A stretch of DNA of 9,607 nt from NCBI GenBank assembly GCA_024762735.1, contig JANTGU010000061.1, forward strand, positions 1 to 9,607, read 5' to 3'. A program made the translations under genes and the position numbers. How positions within the stretch are numbered: the stretch's first letter is position 1; the number at the start of each line of letters is the position of its first letter. The stretch is from Bacteroidales bacterium. GTDB lineage: Bacteria; Bacteroidota; Bacteroidia; Bacteroidales; F082. Shown one piece after another: positions 1 through 6,469 of the stretch. The notes under the pieces are model-generated. The model saw only the letters and a list, made by a program, of their open reading frames with translations. It had not been told where the DNA came from and searched no databases.

Positions 1-44
1 GAATCATTAAAAACAAAACTACATTTTTCATAGGTATAAACGTT

Positions 45-57
45 GGTGAAAAAAAAG
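45..57 (-). terminator. T-tract after tRNA-Gly
   Basis: Just past the tRNA 3' end the minus strand reads C followed by eight T residues. No separate hairpin is seen between tRNA and T-run, so termination would rely on the tRNA fold itself or on the T-run being a processing/termination zone. The remaining bases to the left edge (1-44) show no gene or motif that I recognise. Confidence 0.35.
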
Positions 58-130
58 AGCGGCAAACGGGACTCGAACCCGCGACCCTCAGCTTGGGAAG
101 CTGATGCTCTACCAACTGAGCTACTGCCGC
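58..130 (-). tRNA. tRNA-Gly (anticodon CCC)
   Basis: Read on the minus strand, the gene folds into a full cloverleaf: acceptor stem GCGGCAG with TTGCCGC (one G-U closing pair), D arm GCTC/GAGC, anticodon arm TCAGC/GCTGA with loop TTCCCAA, a five-base variable loop, and T arm GCGGG/CCCGT with loop TTCGAGT. The anticodon at the centre of the loop is CCC, which reads the glycine codon GGG. The discriminator base at position 58 is U on the RNA, as expected for bacterial tRNA-Gly. The 3' CCA is not encoded, so it must be added after transcription. Length including the discriminator is 73 bases. No mismatch or truncation is visible. Confidence 0.96.
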
Positions 131-144
131 GTAATTGCAAAAAG

Positions 145-152
145 CAAAATTA
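145..152 (-). promoter_or_regulatory. Probable -7 promoter box for tRNA-Gly
   Basis: The minus strand reads TAATTTTG, an exact match to the Bacteroidota -7 consensus TAnnTTTG. It ends 14 bases before the mature tRNA 5' end, so a start about seven bases downstream would leave a very short 5' leader, as is common for tRNA genes. A good -33 TTTG at the usual spacing is not seen; the nearest TTTG (complement of 178-181) is about six bases too far away. Confidence 0.5.
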
Positions 153-211
153 AAAATTTTTGCATATGCTTTTTCACCAAATAAAAATACTTTTAGACTT
201 CATATTTTGTT

Positions 212-219
212 TACTTTTG
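212..219 (+). promoter_or_regulatory. Probable -7 promoter box for the hydrolase pair
   Basis: TACTTTTG matches the Bacteroidota -7 consensus TAnnTTTG exactly. It lies 23 bases before the ATG at 243, predicting transcription from about position 226 and a leader of roughly 15-20 bases. That position also supports the 243 start over the longer open frame beginning at 135, which would put the promoter inside the gene. The -33 element is weak: only a TTTTAG stretch at 191-196, at short spacing. The bases between promoter and ATG are A-rich with no GGAGG-like site, which is normal in this phylum. Confidence 0.5.
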
Positions 220-242
220 AAACATTACAAAAAACAACCATT

Positions 243-1574
243 ATGAAAAAATCCTTTTACATTATTCTTATTATCCTGGTATTGGGCGTTGGCTATGGTA
301 CCAAATACCTGCTCGACAGAGCACCTATCTTTACCGGCTTTTCTGCCAAGATGGTAGGATCGTGGGTGTTTATGACCAACCGGACACAAGCAGATATTGA
401 GGCTCACGAACTCAACAGCTTTTTTCTTTCGCTTTCAAAAAACGTTGTAAACAATAAAGACAAAAGCGTAACGGGCAGCTTTGTGGGTACGGCCAGGCAA
501 AAGGCCATCTACCGTGAAGGATTGGGCTGCACACTGCTGGCAGATGGTGATGAAGCCACGGTTAGAAAGCAGAAACTGATACAGGAAAAATTACCCGAAA
601 ACCCCGATACCATTGCCTGGCCTTTTGGTGATGTGTTACCCAAAGGTGATTCGGTAAAGGTTAACCGGGAAAAACTAAATGTGGCGCTCGACAGTGCTTT
701 TAACCGCGGCAATACCCGTGCTGTCGTCATTTGCTACGATACCAATTTCGTTACTGAAAAATATTTAAAAGGATTCAACAAAAACACCCGACTGCTGGGC
801 TGGTCGATGAGCAAAAGTGTTACCAGTTCCATGATAGGGGTGCTCGTAAAAGAGGGAAAACTTGACGTAAACGCTCCTGCTCCCGTTAAAGAGTGGCAAA
901 ACGATAAGCGGAAAAACATAACCCTCAACAGCATGTTGCGTATGAGCAGCGGGCTGGAGTGGGTTGAAGACTATACCGACATTTCAGATGCCACCATCAT
1001 GCTCTATCAAAAAAGCGACATGGGTGGATTTGCCTTAAACAAGCCTGCCATCTACCCTCCCGACTCGGTATGGTACTACTCCTCGGGAACCACCAATATT
1101 TTATCGCTGATCATCCGCCGTCAGTTTAACAACGACCAGGATTACTGGCAGTTTCCCCGAAAGGCCATTTTTAACAAGCTGGGGATGAAAAGCGTGGTTT
1201 TTGAGACGGATGCTTCGGGAACCTTCGTGGGCTCCTCTTACATTTTTGCCACGGCCCGCGACTGGGCCCGCTACGGCCTTTTTTACCTGCACGATGGTGT
1301 AGCACGCGGCGAGCGCATTTTGCCCGAGGGATGGGTTGATTACACCACCACCCCCACCAAGGGCTCCGATGGAGATTATGGCGTACAGTTTTGGTTACAA
1401 CCCCAGGAGCTTCCGGATGCTCCTAAAGACACCTATTTCTGCGATGGCTATCACGGCCAACGGGTGTACATCATCCCCTCCAAAAAACTGGTAATCGTAC
1501 GCTTTGGCCTCAACGGCCACGGTCAGTTTGATTATAACAGTTTTGTAAAATTGGTAGTAGATGCATTTGAATAG
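243..1574 (+). CDS. Membrane-anchored serine hydrolase, beta-lactamase family
   Basis: 443 residues. Residues 1-3 are basic and 4-19 hydrophobic with no lipobox, so this is an uncleaved signal anchor or Sec signal that puts the enzyme in the periplasm. A roughly 110-residue N-terminal part precedes the catalytic domain and includes a YREGLGCTLL stretch that I associate with this subgroup of serine hydrolases. The catalytic domain carries the three expected motifs: Ser188-Met-Ser-Lys191 (SxxK nucleophile and base), Tyr279-Ser-Ser-Gly282 (YxN-like), and His404-Gly-Gln406 in place of the KTG triad. This pattern is that of the class C/EstB/6-aminohexanoate-dimer hydrolase (NylB) group, which cleave esters, amides or peptides; a true beta-lactam-resistance role is unlikely and the substrate is unknown. 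The start at 243 is chosen because it gives a clean signal sequence and follows the -7 box. The 3' end overlaps the next gene by 14 bases, suggesting co-translation. Confidence 0.9.
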   Translation: MKKSFYIILIILVLGVGYGTKYLLDRAPIFTGFSAKMVGSWVFMTNRTQADIEAHELNSFFLSLSKNVVNNKDKSVTGSFVGTARQKAIYREGLGCTLLADGDEATVRKQKLIQEKLPENPDTIAWPFGDVLPKGDSVKVNREKLNVALDSAFNRGNTRAVVICYDTNFVTEKYLKGFNKNTRLLGWSMSKSVTSSMIGVLVKEGKLDVNAPAPVKEWQNDKRKNITLNSMLRMSSGLEWVEDYTDISDATIMLYQKSDMGGFALNKPAIYPPDSVWYYSSGTTNILSLIIRRQFNNDQDYWQFPRKAIFNKLGMKSVVFETDASGTFVGSSYIFATARDWARYGLFYLHDGVARGERILPEGWVDYTTTPTKGSDGDYGVQFWLQPQELPDAPKDTYFCDGYHGQRVYIIPSKKLVIVRFGLNGHGQFDYNSFVKLVVDAFE

Positions 1575-2778
1575 AACCTGCATCACGATTTTACTGGCCG
1601 CAGTTCTCCTGACATCCTGCCATTCACCAAACCACAAGGATCGGCAAAAAAAACCTGTGGCCAGGTACGAAAACCTTGAAGTTGGAAAACTATTACCACG
1701 CGTCAAAATAAAAACTGACACAACGCTCTCCTATGCGCTGTATTTGCCCACAAGTTATGATGTAAAAAAGGAAAACACGATTCTCTTTATTTTTGATGCC
1801 CATGGCCGTGGTGCCCTGCCGCTGAAAAAATACCAAACTCTGGCTGAAAAATACAACCTCGTGCTGGCTGCATCTAACGACTCGAAAAACGGGCAGTCAG
1901 GGCAGGTTCGAAACCGAATTATCACGGCGTTTATGGGTGATGTGGAGCGCAAAATCCATGTCAACAACCACAAGATGTACACGGCCGGTTTCTCGGGAGG
2001 AGCCCGTATTGCCACGCTGGTTGCCTTGTATAACAATACGGTAGCGGGAGTGATTGAATGCGCGGCAGGATTTCCACAGGTACAAAATCCGGTAAACAAA
2101 AGTTTTACCTGGATTGGCGTGGTAGGAAACCGGGATTTTAATTTTTTGGAACTCAAAAACCTTTACCGGCAACTCCAAAGCAACCAGTGGGACAGTCACC
2201 TGTTGGTATTTGATGGCAAGCACGACTGGCCACCAACCGAGGTAATGGATGCATCGCTGGCGCTGCTTCTTGGCCAATCGAACAACAGCCAATATCAATT
2301 TCAAAACAGCCTCGAGGGTGACAAGCTGGAAAACAAAGAGGTTGAGCAACAACGTATGTTGGCACGTGCCATGGAGGAAAAAAGTCTTGATTGGTGGATA
2401 AAGGAAACCAACCGGCTATTGAAAGAATCGCGTGACAATCCATCAAAGGAAGTACGCCTGATGAACGAAAGGTTGGTGAATTACATCAGCATGATTTCAT
2501 ACATTTTTACCAACAGGGCATTCAACAGCGGCAACCTTGAACAAGCGGGCAAGTTTATTACCATTTACCAAAAGGCAGACCCTGATAATCCTGACCTCTA
2601 TTTTTTCAGGGCAGTCCGCTTTGCCATGTTGAAGCAGGACAAAGAGGTTATTTCCTCGTTACAGAGAGCTATCGACAAGGGTCTTGATGATCTCTCACAA
2701 ATCAAAACCAACAAAGCCTTCGATTACCTGCACGGCAACCCCGCTTTTGATCAGTTGCTTCAAAAAGTGGAGAAGTAG
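1561..2778 (+). CDS. Alpha/beta-hydrolase lipoprotein with helical TPR-like C-terminus
   Basis: 405 residues. The N-terminus is a lipoprotein signal with lipobox Leu17-Thr-Ser-Cys20, so the mature protein is lipid-anchored in the envelope. Residues about 55-235 look like an esterase/PHB-depolymerase-type alpha/beta hydrolase: an FDAHGRG segment around Asp79-Gly82 fits the oxyanion region, Gly-Phe-Ser145-Gly-Gly is the nucleophile elbow, Asp192 in GNRDFN is a candidate acid, and His221 in GKHDWPP is the likely catalytic histidine. From about 255 to the end the protein is helical, with a segment near 330-405 resembling one or two TPR units (NPDLYFFRAVRFAML, then an AIDKGLDDL repeat and a NPAFDQLL ending). 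The ATG lies inside the end of the upstream hydrolase gene, and translational coupling is likely. Substrate unknown; the assignment of the catalytic acid is a guess from spacing. Confidence 0.82.
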   Translation: MHLNRTCITILLAAVLLTSCHSPNHKDRQKKPVARYENLEVGKLLPRVKIKTDTTLSYALYLPTSYDVKKENTILFIFDAHGRGALPLKKYQTLAEKYNLVLAASNDSKNGQSGQVRNRIITAFMGDVERKIHVNNHKMYTAGFSGGARIATLVALYNNTVAGVIECAAGFPQVQNPVNKSFTWIGVVGNRDFNFLELKNLYRQLQSNQWDSHLLVFDGKHDWPPTEVMDASLALLLGQSNNSQYQFQNSLEGDKLENKEVEQQRMLARAMEEKSLDWWIKETNRLLKESRDNPSKEVRLMNERLVNYISMISYIFTNRAFNSGNLEQAGKFITIYQKADPDNPDLYFFRAVRFAMLKQDKEVISSLQRAIDKGLDDLSQIKTNKAFDYLHGNPAFDQLLQKVEK

Positions 2779-2817
2779 CTAATCTAATATCCCTATTCCG
2801 CATTCTTAAATCAACCA

Positions 2818-2864
2818 GACCTGCCAGGTCGCTATCGCACCTGCCGGTAGAGACCTGGCAGGTC
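2818..2864. repeat. Inverted repeat with self-palindromic 13-base arms
   Basis: Arms GACCTGCCAGGTC (2818-2830) and GACCTGGCAGGTC (2852-2864) are exact reverse complements with a 21-base spacer. Each arm is also a near-perfect palindrome on its own (GACCTG-x-CAGGTC), and the spacer holds a third partial copy (ACCTGCC). The pairing continues outward as AACC/GGTT with one bulged A. The hairpin is followed on the plus strand by GGTTTTG, so it could also help end transcription of the hydrolase pair. A dispersed REP-like element is my preferred reading. Confidence 0.7.
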
Positions 2865-2883
2865 GGTTTTGTTCGCACAAGCT

Positions 2884-2912
2884 CGTTCGGATTTGTAATC
2901 CGAACGCTTTTT
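2884..2912 (+). terminator. Probable intrinsic terminator of the hydrolase pair
   Basis: CGTTCGGATT (2884-2893) pairs perfectly with AATCCGAACG (2897-2906) around the loop TGT, then C and five T residues follow on the plus strand. This is the geometry of a Rho-independent terminator for transcription coming from the hydrolase pair, whose stop codon lies 105 bases upstream. The minus strand has no T-run after the hairpin, so it would not serve the pump operon in the classical way. The long perfect stem with a three-base loop also fits a dispersed palindromic repeat. Confidence 0.55.
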
Positions 2913-2926
2913 ATCAAACCGCCCGC

Positions 2927-2979
2927 CATGCCTCGATACAATTTACCTCCGTTACCACTGCGGTAAATCACCCGGCATG
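2927..2979. repeat. Nested inverted repeat downstream of the pump operon
   Basis: Two nested complementary pairs are present: outer CATGCC (2927-2932) with GGCATG (2974-2979), and inner ATTTACC (2941-2947) with GGTAAAT (2962-2968), separated by an asymmetric internal loop of 8 and 5 bases. The structure begins about 30 bases after the permease stop on the minus strand, so it could stabilise or end the pump transcript, although no T-run follows it. It may equally be part of a repeat element shared with the two palindromes next to it. Confidence 0.5.
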
Positions 2980-3009
2980 ACCTCCGTTTATTTGAAGATA
3001 AAATGTTTA

Positions 3010-6000
3010 CTATTTAGCAAAAATCCTGTTCAACCACAGCTTACCCATGTACAGCACATGATACATGGAGGGCACGATAATCAGCGTTAAGAAGGTGGCA
3101 AAGCTAAGACCAAAAATAACCGTCCAGCTGAGGGGACCCCAAAATACCGTGTTATCACCGCCCCAATAGATATCGGGATTAAAATGGTTAAGAAACTGGA
3201 TAAAGTCAATGTTGAAACCGGTGGCCAGCGGGATAAGCCCCAAAATGGTGGTGATGGCCGTTAGCAGCACCGGACGCAATCTTGTTTTCCCGGCAATAAC
3301 AATACATTCGATTGACTGATCCAGGGGCAGGTTGTCGTTATCGCCCATACCCAGCTCTTTTTTGCGACGCTGTTTCACCAGCCCGATGTAATCGATAAGC
3401 ACGATGGCGTTGTTTACCACCACTCCAGCCAGCGAAACAATGCCAATACCAGTCATAATCACGATAAAGTCCATGTGGAAGGTGGCCAGTCCGCCAAACA
3501 CACCAATGGTACTCAGCACCACGCTAAACATGATGATGGAAGGTTTTACCACCGAGTTAAACTGCGACACCAAAATAATCATAATCAACGCCAGGGCAAT
3601 CAGCAGCGCAGTCATAAGAAACTTAGAAGCATCTTGCTGTTCCTGTTGCTCACCGGTAAAAGAGTAGTTGTAGCCGGCAGGCATCTCAAACCCTGCCAGC
3701 AGATCCTTAATCTCGGCATTGATTTCGGTGGCATTGTATCCTTTAATCACGTTGGAATAAACCGTAACAATCCGCTTGCGATCGATCCGTTTGATGGAAC
3801 CGTAGGTAGAGCTGTAGTCAAAGTCTGCCACCGACGAAATCGGCACCTGCACAATTTTGCCCGTTGCCTGACTACGGAAGGTAATTCGCTGGTTCATCAG
3901 CGTGGGTATGCTAAAACGGTAACGATCATCCAGTTTCATACGAATTTTATACTCGTCCTCGCCCTGTTTAAAATCAGAGACCTCTTTACCAAACAACGCA
4001 GTTCTGATGGCATCGCCAATCTGCCCGGTTGAGAGCCCGAAGCGGCGTGCTTGTTCACGATTAATTTTTACCAGCAACTCCGGCTTATCAGGATTCAAAT
4101 CAATTTGGAGCCCTTCGATACCCGGGATGCCGGCTCTGTTAATTACCGACCTAACCGTATCACCCAAAAAGAGCAACGTTTTAAAATCTTTCCCACTAAG
4201 CTCAATGTTAATAGGTTTCCCGGCAGGAGGCCCCTCGCGCTGTTGCTCCAACGAGATGTCCACACCCGGATACTTGCCTATCAGCTCCTTAGAAAACTGT
4301 TTTAAAATATCGACTGTATTAATGCCGTGCCGGTCTTTATAATCGACAAAGTTAACAGTGATGATACCCTTGTTGGAACCACCGCCCCGTCCGGAAAACC
4401 CTTCGTTTTGCCCCACGGCACCCTTCCCGGTGATGGTTAAAATCGATTTAACAATGTCCATGTCAGGGGCCAGCATGGTGTAAACATCTTTTTCGAGCAC
4501 CCTCATGGTGCTGTCGGTTACCTCTATGTCGGTACTGATGGGCAACTCTGCAATAACGTTAATGAGTTTCGGGTTTGAATGGGGAAACAAATCAACCTTG
4601 GGTTTGCTTGCCCAGTAAAAAAAGATGGTAATGATAAGCAGTATGAACGTGCCCGTGATAAAGTAAAACGGGTTTCGCTTGTAAAGTGCAATCTGCACAA
4701 GCTTAAGATAGATATTTTCGAGCCAGGGCAGAAAGGATATTCTGAACCAGGAGGAGATGTAACTAAAAACAAAATAGTTTAACAAGGTAACCATTACCGA
4801 TATCACCATAAGCGTTCCCATCCAGTTGATACCGGCCAAATAGCTAAGTACTGCCAACACCGACAAGATGATGGTAATGCGGAAAACCAATTTTTTGTTG
4901 GGACGGTCGTGCGGATCTTCTTTTTTGTAAAAATCGACAAACACCACCGGCACAATTACCAGCGCCACGAACAGCGACGAGGTTAACGTAATGATAAGCG
5001 TTTCGGGTAAGTATTTCATAAACTCCCCCATCAAGCTCTTCCAGAATAGCAGCGGAAAAAAGGCTGCCAGTGTGGTGGCCGTAGATGAGATAATGGGCAA
5101 CGCCACTTCGCCCACCGCTTGTTTGGCCGCTTCAAACACCGGAAATCCGCGGTCCACAAAACGGTATATGTTTTCCGTCACCACGATGGCATTGTCCACC
5201 AGCATCCCCAAAGCCAGAATAAGAGCAAACAAAACAATCATGTTTATTCGATAATCGAGCAGTCCCATCACCATAAACGAAAGGAACATCGACATGGGAA
5301 TAGCAAACCCAACAAACAATGAGTTACGGGTTCCCAGGAAAAAATAGAGCACCAGCACCACGAACAGAATACCCATGATGATGCTGTTTTCGAGGTTGGT
5401 AAGCTGCTTTTTAACAATCTCACTCTGGTCGTTGGTATAAGTAATCACCAGGTTATCGGGAATCACCTTGGTTTTATGGGCATTTTGCATGATTTCAAAC
5501 ACCTGATCGATGGTTGAAAGCAGGTTTTCGCCGCCCTTTTTCACCACCTGCAACGTTACCACTGGGTCTCTATCCAACCGTGCGTAGCTGTCGGCATCTT
5601 TAAAGCCGAAGTCAACGGTGCCCACATCTTTTAAATAAACAACATTGCCTTTTTCCGACTTTACAATAATGTTTTCAATCTCTTCGGGATCGGTAAATTC
5701 GCCAATCACACGAACCGACCGGTTCACCTTGCCCATTTTGATGTTACCTCCCGAAACGGACATGTTTTCGAACTTGATGGCATTCTCTATATTTGTATAG
5801 CTAACCTTCAGGTCGGCCATTTTATAGGGATCGAGGTTTACCTTTACCTCTTTTTCGCTTACTCCGGTAATATTTACCTTCGACACTTCGTAGATGGTCT
5901 CGAACTCATCTTTTAAATCCTCGGCAAAGCTCTTTAGCTCGGTAATGCTGAAATCACCCGACAGGTTAACATTGATGACGGGAAACTCACTTACATCAAT

Positions 6001-6435
6001 GTCATTCACAACGGGATCTGCAGGGAGGTCGTCAGGGAGATCGCCCTTGGCTTTATCCACGGCATCTTTAACATCCTGCAAAGCGCTTTTAATATCCACG
6101 TTGGTTTGAAACTCGATAAAGATGGAGGAGGCATCCTGTGCCGAAGAAGAGGTCATTTTTTTGATGCCTTTAACCGACTCTATCTCCTTTTCCAGCGGAC
6201 GGGTTACCAGGTTTTCCATGTCCACCGGCGGGTTGCCGGGGTAGATGGTTTGCACCATCACCGTGGGAAACTGAATATCGGGATAAAGCTCCTTGGGCAT
6301 GTTCACATACGAGAACAGCCCGAAAATAATGGCTATGATGGTGAAAAGGTAAACAGTGTTCTTGTTTTTCAAGGCCCACGTTGAAAGCCCGAAATTACGT
6401 ATTACCTTATCTTTGTTGTTATCGTTTTGATTCAT
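3010..6435 (-). CDS. RND efflux permease (AcrB/ACR_tran family)
   Basis: 1141 residues, longer than the roughly 1050 of AcrB. The inner membrane pump subunit of a tripartite efflux system. Order: TM1 (about 26-46), first periplasmic porter region (to about 345), TM2-TM6 (to about 505), an added hydrophobic hairpin (516-564), TM7 (590-609), second porter region with a glycine-rich loop GFSGRGGGSNKG (679-690), TM8-TM12 (about 930-1123). The TM4 motif is GMLVDNAIVV with Asp414 at the AcrB Asp407 position but Asn415 at the Asp408 position. The TM10 motif is VVVNNAIVLID with Asn1008 where AcrB has Lys940. Arg1052 and Thr1059 in RLRPVLLT match AcrB Arg971 and Thr978. The TM11-TM12 loop is also enlarged (about 1070-1101, with YWGGDNTVFWGP). 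The ATG is 34 bases after the fusion protein stop, and the gene ends in tandem TAG TAA. Substrate unknown; antibiotics, bile acids, dyes or lipids are all possible, and the sequence does not favour a metal. Confidence 0.95.
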   Translation of the reverse strand: MNQNDNNKDKVIRNFGLSTWALKNKNTVYLFTIIAIIFGLFSYVNMPKELYPDIQFPTVMVQTIYPGNPPVDMENLVTRPLEKEIESVKGIKKMTSSSAQDASSIFIEFQTNVDIKSALQDVKDAVDKAKGDLPDDLPADPVVNDIDVSEFPVINVNLSGDFSITELKSFAEDLKDEFETIYEVSKVNITGVSEKEVKVNLDPYKMADLKVSYTNIENAIKFENMSVSGGNIKMGKVNRSVRVIGEFTDPEEIENIIVKSEKGNVVYLKDVGTVDFGFKDADSYARLDRDPVVTLQVVKKGGENLLSTIDQVFEIMQNAHKTKVIPDNLVITYTNDQSEIVKKQLTNLENSIIMGILFVVLVLYFFLGTRNSLFVGFAIPMSMFLSFMVMGLLDYRINMIVLFALILALGMLVDNAIVVTENIYRFVDRGFPVFEAAKQAVGEVALPIISSTATTLAAFFPLLFWKSLMGEFMKYLPETLIITLTSSLFVALVIVPVVFVDFYKKEDPHDRPNKKLVFRITIILSVLAVLSYLAGINWMGTLMVISVMVTLLNYFVFSYISSWFRISFLPWLENIYLKLVQIALYKRNPFYFITGTFILLIITIFFYWASKPKVDLFPHSNPKLINVIAELPISTDIEVTDSTMRVLEKDVYTMLAPDMDIVKSILTITGKGAVGQNEGFSGRGGGSNKGIITVNFVDYKDRHGINTVDILKQFSKELIGKYPGVDISLEQQREGPPAGKPINIELSGKDFKTLLFLGDTVRSVINRAGIPGIEGLQIDLNPDKPELLVKINREQARRFGLSTGQIGDAIRTALFGKEVSDFKQGEDEYKIRMKLDDRYRFSIPTLMNQRITFRSQATGKIVQVPISSVADFDYSSTYGSIKRIDRKRIVTVYSNVIKGYNATEINAEIKDLLAGFEMPAGYNYSFTGEQQEQQDASKFLMTALLIALALIMIILVSQFNSVVKPSIIMFSVVLSTIGVFGGLATFHMDFIVIMTGIGIVSLAGVVVNNAIVLIDYIGLVKQRRKKELGMGDNDNLPLDQSIECIVIAGKTRLRPVLLTAITTILGLIPLATGFNIDFIQFLNHFNPDIYWGGDNTVFWGPLSWTVIFGLSFATFLTLIIVPSMYHVLYMGKLWLNRIFAK

Positions 6436-6469
6436 TGCTGCTCAATTTCTGTTTAACTATTTCTGATGA

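Noticed and set aside
58..130. The tRNA gene as an integration site for a mobile element.
   Set aside because: No integrase, no duplicated tRNA 3' end, and no change in gene character is visible on either side within the window.
135..242. A 36-residue N-terminal extension of the serine hydrolase starting at ATG 135.
   Set aside because: It would begin right against the tRNA gene, contain both predicted -7 boxes, and place a charged segment before an otherwise clean signal anchor. The ATG at 243 fits better.
243..1574. The serine hydrolase as an antibiotic-resistance beta-lactamase.
   Set aside because: The third motif is His-Gly-Gln rather than Lys-Thr-Gly, and the layout follows the EstB/NylB esterase-amidase group, so a resistance role is not supported.
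1755..2446. Several overlapping minus-strand open frames (97-151 codons) opposite the lipoprotein hydrolase gene.
   Set aside because: They overlap each other in different frames and lie opposite a gene with a clear signal, catalytic motifs and stop. Their translations show no domain pattern.
2702..2971. A minus-strand open frame of 89 codons covering the convergent gap.
   Set aside because: It runs through all three inverted repeats and into the end of the hydrolase gene. It has no start context or recognisable protein pattern.
3475..4032. An open frame of 185 codons on the plus strand opposite the permease gene.
   Set aside because: It is antisense to a well conserved part of the RND permease. 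Its translation is low in hydrophobic core patterns, rich in His/Arg/Asn, and matches no family I recognise.
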